Counted from the stretch's first letter, positions 40,956 through 49,645 are shown. The stretch is 64,000 nt of DNA from Mycobacterium sp. IS-1742 (GCF_001500125.1 NZ_LQIV01000023.1:298408-362407); one strand, 5' to 3'. Program-made: numbers and translations. The notes: a model not told the origin generated them from the sequence alone.

Positions 40956-41796
40956 CGCACACCCCCGGGTGCACCTCGACGCGGTGCAGGTCGTCGCCGA
41001 GTTCGATCTGGCGGGGGAACACCGTGGCCGCCCGCGCCCGCCAGTCGTCCTCCTGTCCGGGGGCGATGGGAGGCAGGTAGTGGGTGAGCACCAGGATCCC
41101 GACGCCGGTACGCTGCGCGGTCGCCGCGGCCTCTTCGACCGAGGAGTGGTACTCGCAGACCTCGCGCACCCGTTGCTGGGGCGCCAGTTCGACCAGATCC
41201 TTGCGAATCGCGGTGTGCACCAGCGCTCCTGCGCCCGCTGCCAGCTCGTCGAGTGTCGCGCACGGCACGGTGTCGCCGGCCAGCACCACCGAGGCGTCGG
41301 CGTGTTCGATGCGGAAGCCGATCGTGGGGGCGACGGGGCGGTGATCGGTGGGCGCCACGCGGATCGTGACGCCGTCGTGGTCCACCACCACGCCCTCGGT
41401 GATCTCGCGCACCTCGACCGCCGGAGGCGCGGTCAGGTCGGGGTGGTGGGCGATGCGGTAGCCGATGTCGTGGCCGAACGCCTCGAGCATCGCCGTCACG
41501 GTCCGTGCCGTGCCGGGCGGGCCGATGATCTGCAGCGGCACCTGCTCGGTGAACGTGGTCACCCACCGGGTGATCAGCAGGTCGCCGAGATCGGCGATGT
41601 GGTCACTGTGGAGGTGGGTCAGCAGCAGCGCGGACAATTCGTTGGCGGCGGTGCCCGCGGCGGCCATCCGGAGTTGGACGCCGCGACCGCAGTCGACCAG
41701 GAAGGTGTGGCCGCCCGCGCGCACGAGTGTCGACGGGCCGGCCCGTCGCGCGTCGGGGACGGGACTTCCGGTTCCGAGCAGAGTGACCTCGATCAT
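40939..41796 (-). CDS. Ribonuclease Z-like metallo-beta-lactamase protein
   Basis: A 285-residue metallo-beta-lactamase-fold hydrolase. The metal motif is His61-x-His63-x-Asp65-His66 (LLLTHLHSDHIADLGD), the N-terminus reads VTLLGTGSPVP and the later ligands lie in VLAGDTVPC and VLTHYLPP, as in the RNase Z/arylsulfatase-like group. It lacks a clear tRNA-binding exosite arm, so 3' tRNA processing is likely but not certain. It is divergent from the CBS gene, sharing the 110-nt region with a CRP site. Confidence 0.85.
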   Translation of the reverse strand: MIEVTLLGTGSPVPDARRAGPSTLVRAGGHTFLVDCGRGVQLRMAAAGTAANELSALLLTHLHSDHIADLGDLLITRWVTTFTEQVPLQIIGPPGTARTVTAMLEAFGHDIGYRIAHHPDLTAPPAVEVREITEGVVVDHDGVTIRVAPTDHRPVAPTIGFRIEHADASVVLAGDTVPCATLDELAAGAGALVHTAIRKDLVELAPQQRVREVCEYHSSVEEAAATAQRTGVGILVLTHYLPPIAPGQEDDWRARAATVFPRQIELGDDLHRVEVHPGVCVKPGG

Positions 41797-41866
41797 GGCC
41801 TCATGGGTACTCCGCCCCGCGGTGGGCGTCAGGCGATTGGCTATTCCGATCGCGGCGAATCCGGCC

Positions 41867-41890
41867 TAACCTGATGTGAGCCGTATCACA
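41867..41890 (+). promoter_or_regulatory. Perfect CRP site at the CBS-gene promoter
   Basis: TGTGAGCCGTATCACA (41875-41890) matches TGTGA-N6-TCACA at all ten fixed bases. It begins two bases after the -10 box TAACCT (41867-41872), so it covers the predicted transcription start; CRP bound here should repress the CBS gene. It could also act on the divergent RNase Z gene, whose start is 79 nt away. Confidence 0.75.
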
Positions 41891-41906
41891 CGAGGCGGAG
41901 GCGGCG

Positions 41907-42335
41907 ATGCGAATAGCGGATGTGCTGCGCAGCAAGGGCTCGGCGGTGGCGACCATCACCGAGACCACCACGGTGACCGGGCTTCTGGCCGAACTCGCCA
42001 CCCACAACATCGGCGCGATGGTCGTGGTCGGGCCGGACGGCGTCCTCGGGATGGTCTCCGAACGCGACGTGGTGCGCCGGCTGCACGAACGCGGTGCGGA
42101 CCTGCTACGCCGACCGGTCTCGGAGATCATGACGAACGTCGTGGTGACGTGTACGCCCGACGACGCCGTCGACGACCTGTCGGCGCTGATGACCAACAAC
42201 CGGGTCCGTCACGTGCCGGTGCTCGACCACGGCAGGCTGGCCGGGATCGTGAGCATCGGCGACGTGGTCAAGACGCGGATGGAGCAGCTGCAGACCGAAC
42301 AGGAGCAGTTGCACGCCTACATCACCGGCGGGTGA
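41907..42335 (+). CDS. CBS-domain pair protein
   Basis: A 142-residue stand-alone protein made of two CBS repeats (residues ~1-65 and ~70-135): TELLAELATHNIGAMVVVG-like first repeat followed by GMVSERDVVRRL, and the second VTCTPDDAVDDLSALMTNN followed by GIVSIGDVVKTRM. Such Bateman modules bind adenosine nucleotides and act as energy sensors. The perfect CRP site before the gene fits an energy/cAMP link. ATG start after GGCGGAGG. Confidence 0.92.
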   Translation: MRIADVLRSKGSAVATITETTTVTGLLAELATHNIGAMVVVGPDGVLGMVSERDVVRRLHERGADLLRRPVSEIMTNVVVTCTPDDAVDDLSALMTNNRVRHVPVLDHGRLAGIVSIGDVVKTRMEQLQTEQEQLHAYITGG

Positions 42336-42336
42336 G

Positions 42337-43746
42337 TCACCGCCCCACGGCGACCGGTTCGTCGACCGGGTCGAGCAGGGTGTTGTCGCCGAAGGCCCCG
42401 CGGTAGGCCGCGGCGGGGTGGTTGCCGGGCAGCCGGTCGCCGCGCCCCAACAGCTTGTGGCGCAGGGTTCCCGACTTGTCGGTGGCGATCAGCCCCCGCT
42501 CCCGCAGCGTCGGGAAGAGCCGGTCGGCGACGTCGGTGAACGTGCCGGGCACCGTGGCGTGGTAGACGTTGATGCCGTCGACGCCGGCCTCGCGCCATTC
42601 CTCGAGCTGGTCCGCAATTTCTTCGGCGGTGCCGACGACGCGGTTCGCGCCCTCCAGGACCCAGGCCAGATCGCGGATCGTCGGCTCGGTGTGCCCGGAC
42701 GCCTCGGCCGCCCACCGGGCGAAGCCCTGGACGCCGGTGAACTCGCCGAGCTCGCTCAGCGGCGTGTCCAGCGGGAACCGGCCGGCGTCCACCCCGGCGT
42801 CGCCGAGCGCGTGCAGGGCGACGCCTTCGACGTCGAGGTACCGTTTGATCTCGTCGCTGCGGCGGACCGCCTCGCGGTGGGTGTCCCCGATGACGAGAGA
42901 CAGGCCCTGTGCGAACGTGATGTCACCGGGATCGCGGCCGTTCTCGGCGGCCAGCGCCCTGGTCTCGGAGGTCAACGCGTGTGCCGCAGCGGGATCCGGG
43001 CTGCTGATGTAGACGCCTTCGGCGTTGCGGGCCGAGAACAGCTGCCCGGCCGGGGAGGCGCCGGCCTGGAACAGCACCGGCGTGCGCTGCGGTGACGGCG
43101 ACGTGAAGTGCGGTCCCTCGACCCGGTAGCGCGGGCCGACGTGGTTGATGCGGTGGATCTTCGCGGGGTCGGAATGCACGCCGCGGACCTTGTCCTGGAC
43201 CAGCGCGTCCTCGTCCCAGGACCCCTCCCACAGCTTGTAGACGACGTCGAGGTACTCATAGCCCCACTCGTAGCGTTCGTCGTGGGCCGGCGTGCCGTCG
43301 TGGCCGAAGCTGCGGAACATGTTCGCGTTGAAGCTCGTCACGATGTTCCACCCGAGGCGGCCCTCGGTGTAGTGGTCCAGCGACGACATCCGCCGCGCGA
43401 AGTTGAACGGATGGTCCTGCACGATCGAACTGGTGAACACGATGCCCAGCGTGTCGGTCACCGTGGCCAGCGCCGAGGCCAGCACCGACGGATCGTTGAC
43501 CGGAACCTGGATGCCGCCCTCGACGGCTTTGCGCCAGTTGCCGTTCCACGGCGCCCGCAGGCCGAACACGTCGGCGAAGAACAGCAGGTCGTAACCGGCC
43601 TTCTCCACGGTGGCCGCCAGTGAGGTCCAGTGCCGCAGCGAGTTGAACCGGTGATTGTGCGCGTCCGGCGCCCGCCACAACCCGTGCAGCACATGGGATG
43701 GCGTGTTCATCACGAACGCCGAGAAGTAGAGCGGCCGTTTCGTCAT
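42337..43746 (-). CDS. FMN-dependent monooxygenase, NtaA/SnaA/DszA family
   Basis: A 469-residue flavin-dependent (FMNH2, two-component) monooxygenase. Typical segments: LYFSAFVMNTPSHVLHGLWR, FADVFGLRAPWNG, ITFAQGLSLVIGDTHREA and the luciferase-like GRLGWNIVTSFNANMFRSFG. DszA and NtaA relatives cleave C-S or C-N bonds in sulfones or aminocarboxylates. It is the last gene of an operon behind a MetNIQ-type importer and overlaps the binding-protein stop by ATGA, so it probably works on the imported compound. No flavin reductase is encoded alongside. Confidence 0.88.
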   Translation of the reverse strand: MTKRPLYFSAFVMNTPSHVLHGLWRAPDAHNHRFNSLRHWTSLAATVEKAGYDLLFFADVFGLRAPWNGNWRKAVEGGIQVPVNDPSVLASALATVTDTLGIVFTSSIVQDHPFNFARRMSSLDHYTEGRLGWNIVTSFNANMFRSFGHDGTPAHDERYEWGYEYLDVVYKLWEGSWDEDALVQDKVRGVHSDPAKIHRINHVGPRYRVEGPHFTSPSPQRTPVLFQAGASPAGQLFSARNAEGVYISSPDPAAAHALTSETRALAAENGRDPGDITFAQGLSLVIGDTHREAVRRSDEIKRYLDVEGVALHALGDAGVDAGRFPLDTPLSELGEFTGVQGFARWAAEASGHTEPTIRDLAWVLEGANRVVGTAEEIADQLEEWREAGVDGINVYHATVPGTFTDVADRLFPTLRERGLIATDKSGTLRHKLLGRGDRLPGNHPAAAYRGAFGDNTLLDPVDEPVAVGR

Positions 43747-44645
43747 GAGATCGGGCCCAACGTGTCGCGGATCAGCTTGTTGTCGGTGGTCTCCAGGAAC
43801 TCGGCGATCCGAGGGTCCTGGAACGTGGCGATCAGCTTCTGCACGTTCGGGTCGTCGAGGTGCTTGTCGCTCACCACCAGACCGCCTTCGCTGCCCTTCG
43901 GCGCGGGGTGGCGGGCCAGGATCTGGTCCTCGGTCAGGCCGGCCGCGTACACGTCGGAGATGTGCACGACGACGGCGTCGACGTCGGCGAGGCTGCGCGC
44001 CAGCTGGCCGATCGGCACCTGGACGAACCGGTAGTTCTTGGGGTTCGACGCGATGTCACCGAGCTGCGGCAGCCCGGCGACGGTGTCCTTGCCCGGCTCC
44101 AGCGTGATCTGCCCCGCCTCGGCCAGGTCGAGCAGCGCGATGGCCTGGCCTGCCTGATCGTCACGCAGCGCGATCCTCGCCCCGTCCGGCAGGTCGGTCC
44201 AGCTCCGGTACTTGTCGGAGTAGGTTGCCTGGTCCCACGTGAACGTCGGTGCGGCGAGGGTGAGTTCGAATCCGTTGGCGGCGATCGCGTCGTTGAGGAA
44301 CGGCTGATGTTCGAAGAAGTTGCCGGCGACGTTGCCTGCGTCGACGGCCCGGTTGATCTCGATGAGGTTGTCGATCTGCACCGGTTCGATCGTGATGCCG
44401 TGGGACGGCGCGATGTTCTCGGCGATGTAGCCCAGGAGGTTCTCGGCGGCGATGTCGGTGCTCCACGTCGCGACCTTGAGGTCGGGTCCGAACGGCTTGT
44501 CCTGATTGGACACGTTGGCGTAGACGACGCCGCCGGTGACGGCGAGCACCGCGACGACGGCGCCGGCGATCCACGGCCACCGTCGGCGTTTCTTGAACTC
44601 GAGGTCGACGCCCGGTCCGGTCGGCGAACTGGTCTGACTGGTCAT
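43743..44645 (-). CDS. MetQ/NlpA-type ABC transporter substrate-binding protein
   Basis: A 300-residue periplasmic-binding protein of the methionine/organosulfur (NlpA) family: LKVATWSTDIAAENLLGYIAEN near the N-terminus, GNVAGNFFEHQPFLNDAIA, ARIALRDDQAGQAIALLDLAE and VVVHISDVYAAGL. It has no lipobox Cys; instead a basic KKRRRWPW stretch and one hydrophobic helix (residues ~24-44) anchor it. Ligand: a methionine-like or methylated organosulfur compound is the family expectation. Start 44645, 11 nt after the permease gene. Confidence 0.88.
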   Translation of the reverse strand: MTSQTSSPTGPGVDLEFKKRRRWPWIAGAVVAVLAVTGGVVYANVSNQDKPFGPDLKVATWSTDIAAENLLGYIAENIAPSHGITIEPVQIDNLIEINRAVDAGNVAGNFFEHQPFLNDAIAANGFELTLAAPTFTWDQATYSDKYRSWTDLPDGARIALRDDQAGQAIALLDLAEAGQITLEPGKDTVAGLPQLGDIASNPKNYRFVQVPIGQLARSLADVDAVVVHISDVYAAGLTEDQILARHPAPKGSEGGLVVSDKHLDDPNVQKLIATFQDPRIAEFLETTDNKLIRDTLGPIS

Positions 44646-44656
44646 GGGTGTTCCTT

Positions 44657-45340
44657 TCAGCGGGTGAGGGCTTTGACGACGCGGTCGCCGGTGAACTGCA
44701 CGATCTGGACCGTGATGATCAGCGAGACGGCGGTGGCGATCATGATGTTGTCGTCGAATCGGTTGTATCCGTATGTGATTGCGAGGTTCCCCACGCCGCC
44801 CGCCCCGATCGACCCGGCGATCGCGGAGTACTCGATCATCGCGATCGTGTTGACGGTCAGCGCGCCGGCGAGCCCGGGCAAGGCCTCCGAGAGCTGCACC
44901 GTCCTGATGACCTGCAGCGTCGATCCGCCGGAGACCAGACCCATGTCGGCGACGTCGGAGCGGACCTCGCGCAGCGCGTTCTGCACGAGGCGGGCGAAGA
45001 ACGGCACGCCGGCCACGGTCATCGGCACGATCGCCGCCTGGATGCCGATGGTGGTGCCGACGATGAACCGGGTGACGGGGATGATCGCGGCCATGAGGAT
45101 GAGGAACGGTAGCGACCGTCCGATGTTGACGACGGTGTTGAGCACGGCGAACACCCGCGGGTTCGGGTAGAGACCGAGTTCGGAGGTGTTGTGCAGGGTG
45201 ATGCCGACGGGGATGCCGATCGTCACCACGAGCGCCATGGTGATGCCGACCATGAGCCACGTCTCGCCGTAGGCGGGCAGCAGCAGGTCGGGCACGTTCA
45301 ACCAGGGGGTGTTGAAGTCCTCGGCCGCAAGGTAGGTCAT
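44657..45340 (-). CDS. MetI-type ABC transporter permease
   Basis: A 227-residue inner-membrane permease with about five helices and the EAA loop seen in LVSGGSTLQVIRTVQLSEALPGL. Segments ITLHNTSELGLYPNPRVF and GRSLPFLILMAAIIP are diagnostic for MetI. Its ATG overlaps the stop of the ATPase gene (ATGA). It forms the importer with the ATPase and the NlpA-type binding protein. Confidence 0.9.
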   Translation of the reverse strand: MTYLAAEDFNTPWLNVPDLLLPAYGETWLMVGITMALVVTIGIPVGITLHNTSELGLYPNPRVFAVLNTVVNIGRSLPFLILMAAIIPVTRFIVGTTIGIQAAIVPMTVAGVPFFARLVQNALREVRSDVADMGLVSGGSTLQVIRTVQLSEALPGLAGALTVNTIAMIEYSAIAGSIGAGGVGNLAITYGYNRFDDNIMIATAVSLIITVQIVQFTGDRVVKALTR

Positions 45341-46338
45341 GCGGCCGTCTTCCGTGCGGCGGCCGTCGGGGCGTCCGCGTGCAGACCGCGTTCCCTGAGG
45401 TAGTCGGCGAATCCGGGTGGCGCGGCGGGGGAGATGGCCAGGACCGCGCGGCCCACCGCGACACCGCGGATCGCCTCGACGCTGGCGCTGAGCACGCTGA
45501 CCTGGGTGTCCGCGATGCCGGGCACGGACTGGATCGAGGTCAGCCAGTCCAACGGCACGTCGCGGGAGGCGTAGGACACCTCCCACACCTCACCGTCACC
45601 GCGCGGCGGCACGCTGGGCCGTTCGGGCAGGAGTTCCCGCGCCAGCGCCGAACCGGGGTCGAGGATCACGTCGGTGACCGAACCGCTCTCGACGATGCGG
45701 CCGTTGTCGATGCGCGCGACCGAGTCGGCGATCTCGCGGACGACCTCCATCTCGTGGGTGATGAGGATGATCGAGAGCCCGAAATCCTCGCGGAGATGGC
45801 TGAGCAGCGCCAGGATCGACTTGGTGGTGGCCGGGTCGAGCCCCGAGGTCGCCTCGTCGGAGAGCAGAACCGACGGCCCCAGGGCCAGCGCGCGAGCGAT
45901 GCCGACCCGCTGCCGCTGACCGCCCGACAGGTGGGCGGGGTAGTAGCCGCTGCGGTCGCCGAGTCCGACGCGGTCGAGCAGTTCGGCGACCCGCCTGGCG
46001 ACGGAATCGTCGGTGGCGTGCAGGTATTCGAGCGGCAACGCGATGTTCTGCGCGACCGTGCGCCGGCGCAGCAGCGGGGCGGTCTGGAAGATGACGCCGA
46101 TGGTGCGCCGTGCGGCGATCAGCTCGTCGCCCTCGAGCCGGGTGAAGTCCTTACCGTCGACGCGGACGGCACCACTGGTCGGCCGCTCGAGGAAGCTCAC
46201 GCACCGGGACAGCGTGCTCTTGCCCGCCCCGCTGGGGCCGACGACGGCGAGGATCTCGCCCGCGGCGACGGACAACGAGATGTCGTCGAGCACGGTGCGG
46301 TCGCCGAATCGTTTGGTCAGGTTCTCGATCTCGATCAT
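45337..46338 (-). CDS. MetN-type ABC transporter ATPase
   Basis: A 333-residue ATPase: Walker A VGPSGAGKST, Q-loop VIFQTAPLLRRR, signature LSGGQRQRVGIARAL, Walker B LLSDEATSGLDP, switch His in ILITHEMEVV. A C-terminal NIL-type regulatory domain (residues ~255-325) is present; in E. coli MetN this domain binds methionine and inhibits transport. Start 46338 (MIEIENLTKRFG); the upstream extension is not conserved. First gene of the four-gene operon. Confidence 0.92.
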   Translation of the reverse strand: MIEIENLTKRFGDRTVLDDISLSVAAGEILAVVGPSGAGKSTLSRCVSFLERPTSGAVRVDGKDFTRLEGDELIAARRTIGVIFQTAPLLRRRTVAQNIALPLEYLHATDDSVARRVAELLDRVGLGDRSGYYPAHLSGGQRQRVGIARALALGPSVLLSDEATSGLDPATTKSILALLSHLREDFGLSIILITHEMEVVREIADSVARIDNGRIVESGSVTDVILDPGSALARELLPERPSVPPRGDGEVWEVSYASRDVPLDWLTSIQSVPGIADTQVSVLSASVEAIRGVAVGRAVLAISPAAPPGFADYLRERGLHADAPTAAARKTAA

Positions 46339-46435
46339 GTGGGCTCGCTGGAGTGGTGAGGGCAGTCCGGTCCTGCGGAACTGCTTGGGCAACAGCAGCG
46401 AAACGTACACACGGCGGCAGGCCCCGTACACCGTC

Positions 46436-46452
46436 CGGATCGTCGTGATCCG
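46436..46452. promoter_or_regulatory. Inverted repeat in the divergent control region of sulfur cluster 1
   Basis: CGGATC-GTCGT-GATCCG is a perfect 6-bp dyad with a 5-bp spacer, in the 181-nt gap between the importer operon and the SfnG/SsuD-type monooxygenase genes. It is placed to control both directions. No regulator gene is adjacent, so the binder is unknown. Confidence 0.5.
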
Positions 46453-46519
46453 AACGCCGTTGTGCTCACGCTGGTTTGAACCGTCGACAACCTCCGTCGC
46501 CGGGGCCAGGGTGCTCCCG

Positions 46520-47602
46520 GTGAGTGGATTTCCCCGGTTCGGCGTGTGGGCGAACGTGCACGGAACGATGGCGGCGCTGGGTCACCCCGACGATCCGGTC
46601 GATGCGTCGTGGTCCCGGGTGCGTGACCAGATCCTGCTGGCCGAGCGACTCGGGTTCGACAGCACGCTGATCGCCCAGCACACGATGAACCCCCTCGGCG
46701 AGTCGCTCGACCAACTCGACGCGTGGAGTGCCGCGGCCGCGGTCGCGGCGCTGACGGAGTCGATCGAGATCATCGCGGCGGTCAAGCCGTCGATCGTGCA
46801 TCCGACGATCCTGGCCAAGCAGGCCCTGGGCATCGAGGAGATCAGCCGTGGCCGGTTCGCGGTCAATGTCGTCAACGCCTGGTGGATCCCCGATCTCGAG
46901 CGCTCGGGGATCGGCCTGCTCGACCACGGTGAGCGCTACGCCTACGGCGCCGAGTGGCTGCACATCACCCGGAGGCTGCTGACGGGTGAACGGACCACGT
47001 TCCACGGCAGACACTTTCACGTCGACGACTTTCACCTGCACCCGGCGGGCACCTACCGGACGCGACCGCGCATCTATCTCGGTGGCGAGTCGGGGCCGGC
47101 GCGCGACCTCGCCGCGGCCGAGGCCGACGTGCTGTTCCTCAACGGTCAGGCACCGGACGAGGCGCGCACGCTCCTCACCGACGTGCGGCGCCGTCCTCGA
47201 CGCGGGTTGGACCCCATCCGGTTCGGGTTGGCGGCGTTCGTCGTGACCGCACCGACGCAGCGCGAGGCCGCGGAACTGCTGGAGTACCACTGGGAACTCA
47301 ACGCCCGCGACCGCGCCGGCGACGGTGACACCATCGACCGGTTCAGCCGCGACACCGATCCGAATTCGGTGATGTGGCAGCGGCTGCGCGAACGGCCGCA
47401 CATCGGGCCCAACGGTGGAACGGCGGCGGGTCTGGTCGGGGATTACGACACCGTCGCGCAACGGATCGTCGACTGGCACGGGCTCGGGATCGAGACGTTC
47501 ATGCTCGCTTTCCAGCCGTTCGAGGCCGAGATGCACCGGTTCGCGGGGGAGATCGTGCCGCGGGTGCGGGCGCTGGTGCAGCGCGCGGAGGCGGCGTCGT
47601 GA
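46520..47602 (+). CDS. LLM-class flavin monooxygenase (SfnG-like)
   Basis: A 360-residue FMNH2-dependent luciferase-like monooxygenase. Conserved features: IIAAVKPSIVHPTILAKQ, GRFAVNVVNAWW, the Glu/His/Arg motif LDHGERYAYGAEWL, and IYLGGESGPARDLAA. The NVVxxWW and HxERY motifs are closest to dimethylsulfone monooxygenase SfnG among members I know. It overlaps the SsuD-like gene by four bases. GTG 46520 follows a modest AGGG; an in-frame GTG lies at 46511. Confidence 0.85.
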   Translation: MSGFPRFGVWANVHGTMAALGHPDDPVDASWSRVRDQILLAERLGFDSTLIAQHTMNPLGESLDQLDAWSAAAAVAALTESIEIIAAVKPSIVHPTILAKQALGIEEISRGRFAVNVVNAWWIPDLERSGIGLLDHGERYAYGAEWLHITRRLLTGERTTFHGRHFHVDDFHLHPAGTYRTRPRIYLGGESGPARDLAAAEADVLFLNGQAPDEARTLLTDVRRRPRRGLDPIRFGLAAFVVTAPTQREAAELLEYHWELNARDRAGDGDTIDRFSRDTDPNSVMWQRLRERPHIGPNGGTAAGLVGDYDTVAQRIVDWHGLGIETFMLAFQPFEAEMHRFAGEIVPRVRALVQRAEAAS

Positions 47603-48714
47603 CACCTGCACCGAAGTTCCACTGGTATCTGCCCACTCACGGGGATACCGCCACGGTCGCCGACAACCGGGGCAGCGCCTCGGCACGCTCGGGATCGCAT
47701 CTGGAGCCGACGTTGCACAACCTCACCGCGCTGGGACGGGCGGCCGAGGGTTTCGGCTTCGAGGCGGTGCTGACCCCGACCGGTTCGCACTGCGAGGACT
47801 CCTGGATCGCCACCGCGGCGCTGGCGCAGCACACCCGGCGGCTGAAGTACCTGGTGGCGTTCCGGCCCGGTGTGCTGTCGCCGACGCTGGCCGCACAACA
47901 GGTCAGCACCTATCAGCGGTTCACCGGGAACCGCCTGGCGCTCAACGTGGTCACCGGTGGCGACGACGACGAGATGCGGCGCTACGGCGATGCGATCGAC
48001 AAGTCGGCGCGCTACCGGCGCACCGGAGAGTTCCTGCGCGTCGTGCGGGGGATCTGGTCGGAACCCGAGTTCTCCCACCACGGCGAGTTCTACGGCATCG
48101 ACCAGGCCCGGATGGCGTACCCGCTCACCCAGGTGCCGACGATCTACTTCGGCGGTTCGTCACCGGAGGCCATCGAGGTGGCCGCCGAACACGCCGACGT
48201 CTATCTGACGTGGGGCGAGCCGCCGGATCAGGTCGCCGAGAAGATCGACCGGGTGCGCGTGGCGGCCGCCCGGTACGGTCGCACGCTGCGGTTCGGTGTG
48301 CGGATGCACACCGTCGCGCGGCCGACCTCCGCGCAAGCGTGGCGGCGGGCCGAAGAACTCATCGCGGGACTGTCGGCCGACGAGGTCCGCCGGGCGCACG
48401 AGCGCTACCTGGTGAGCGGGTCGGAGGGGCAGCGGCGGATGGCCGCGCTGACCACCGGCGCGCTCGTCGACGCGCGGAGCCTCGAGGTGTATCCGGGGCT
48501 GTGGGCGGGGCCGAGCCTGCTGCGCGACGGCGCGGGCACGGCGGCGACCGGCAGTTACGGCGAGGTGGCGGCGGTGCTCGAGGAGTACGCGCGGCTGGGC
48601 GTCAGCGAGTTCGTGCTGTCGGGCTACCCGCAGGCCGAGGAGATCCACCACGTCGGTGAGGGCGTGCTGCCGCTCCTGGCGGGCACTCCCGCCGAGGCGG
48701 TCCCCACCCGCTGA
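47599..48714 (+). CDS. Alkanesulfonate monooxygenase (SsuD-like)
   Basis: A 371-residue FMNH2-dependent monooxygenase close to SsuD in length and motif order: FHWYLPTHGD at the N-terminus, AFRPGVLSPTLAAQQ, NRLALNVVTGGD, SARYRRTGEFL and IYFGGSSPEAIEVAAEHADVYL (in parts). SsuD converts alkanesulfonates to aldehyde and sulfite. Preceded by the SfnG-like gene with GTGA overlap, a sulfone-to-sulfonate-to-sulfite sequence as in SfnG/MsuD pathways is plausible. Confidence 0.88.
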   Translation: MTPAPKFHWYLPTHGDTATVADNRGSASARSGSHLEPTLHNLTALGRAAEGFGFEAVLTPTGSHCEDSWIATAALAQHTRRLKYLVAFRPGVLSPTLAAQQVSTYQRFTGNRLALNVVTGGDDDEMRRYGDAIDKSARYRRTGEFLRVVRGIWSEPEFSHHGEFYGIDQARMAYPLTQVPTIYFGGSSPEAIEVAAEHADVYLTWGEPPDQVAEKIDRVRVAAARYGRTLRFGVRMHTVARPTSAQAWRRAEELIAGLSADEVRRAHERYLVSGSEGQRRMAALTTGALVDARSLEVYPGLWAGPSLLRDGAGTAATGSYGEVAAVLEEYARLGVSEFVLSGYPQAEEIHHVGEGVLPLLAGTPAEAVPTR

Positions 48715-48735
48715 GGGATGTGCGATGGTGAGCGG

Positions 48736-49344
48736 GTGGCTGCCGTAGACGTCCGTCCCGCGCATCGATCGGATATCCGGGAGTTGGCCGGCGTACTCGG
48801 CCGGGCGTTTCACGACGATCCGGTGATGAACTGGGTCCTGCCCGACGACGCTGCGCGCGGCCGGGGGCTCAAGCGGATGTTCGCCACCATGACCCGGCAC
48901 CACTTCCTGCGCGGCGGCGGTGTGGAGGTGGCCGCGGCGGCGGGCGGTACCGGCGCGGCCGCACTGTGGGATCCGCCGGGCCGGTGGAAACAGACGCGGC
49001 TCGAGGAGTTGCTCATGATGCCGGCGTTCATACGGGCGTTCGGCAACCGCGTCGCGAGGGGTCAGCAGGTGGCCGATCTGATGAAGGAACACCATCCGGA
49101 GGAGCCGCACTGGTATCTGGCCATCATCGGCAGCGATCCCGCCGTGCGGGGCGCGGGTCTGGGCCAGGCGCTGATGCGCTCACGGCTGGACCGCTGCGAC
49201 GCCGAGTACGCGCCGGCCTACCTGGAATCCAGCAACCCCGACAACATCCCGTACTACGAACGGTTCGGATTCGAGGTCACCGGGGAACTGAGGGTGCCCG
49301 ACGGCGGCCCCTCGCTGTGGCCGATGTGGCGCGAGCCGCGCTGA
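48736..49344 (+). CDS. GNAT-family N-acetyltransferase
   Basis: A 202-residue acetyltransferase. The acetyl-CoA loop is DPAVRGAGLGQALMRSRLD (R/Q-x-x-G-x-G/A), with the C-terminal NIPYYERFGFEVTGEL strand-helix. It resembles the group acting on small amines or aminoglycoside-like molecules. It starts 21 nt after the SsuD-like gene; a functional link to sulfur use is not shown. GTG 48736 is preferred over the TGT-preceded ATG-like start further upstream. Confidence 0.85.
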   Translation: MAAVDVRPAHRSDIRELAGVLGRAFHDDPVMNWVLPDDAARGRGLKRMFATMTRHHFLRGGGVEVAAAAGGTGAAALWDPPGRWKQTRLEELLMMPAFIRAFGNRVARGQQVADLMKEHHPEEPHWYLAIIGSDPAVRGAGLGQALMRSRLDRCDAEYAPAYLESSNPDNIPYYERFGFEVTGELRVPDGGPSLWPMWREPR

Positions 49345-49426
49345 GCCGCGCCGAGACTGCCGGGAGATCACGAATACCGCGGAAAACGCGATCCCACAGC
49401 AGTTTCGGCGACAACCGCGGCCACCG

Positions 49427-49633
49427 TCACGGGAGGTGCATCAGCTGACCGGCCAGGCCGAACAGCCGGCTGCCCAGCCTCAACACCGGAATTCCCAAGG
49501 GCAGCAACAGGATTGTCACGCACAACAGCCCGCCGACGAGCCACACCACCGCCGCGACCACGCCCAGCAGCACACCGACCACGGCCGAGACGATTCCCAG
49601 CACCACGCCGAGTAATCCGTTCAACACCCGCAT
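49427..49633 (-). CDS. Small two-helix membrane protein
   Basis: A 68-residue very hydrophobic protein: MRVLNGLLGVVLGIVSAVVG then a second helix with LLCVTILLLPLGIPVLRLG. The same MRVL(N/R)GLLG start and ILLPIG/LLPLGIPLL motif recur in the next protein, so the two are tandem paralogues. Ribosome-binding site GGGAGG. Function unknown. Confidence 0.8.
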   Translation of the reverse strand: MRVLNGLLGVVLGIVSAVVGVLLGVVAAVVWLVGGLLCVTILLLPLGIPVLRLGSRLFGLAGQLMHLP

Positions 49634-49645
49634 TTCGGCCTCCCA

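Noticed and set aside
45191..46359. Antisense open frames opposite the ABC transporter genes
   Set aside because: These are shadows of metN/metI-type genes with no protein motifs of their own.
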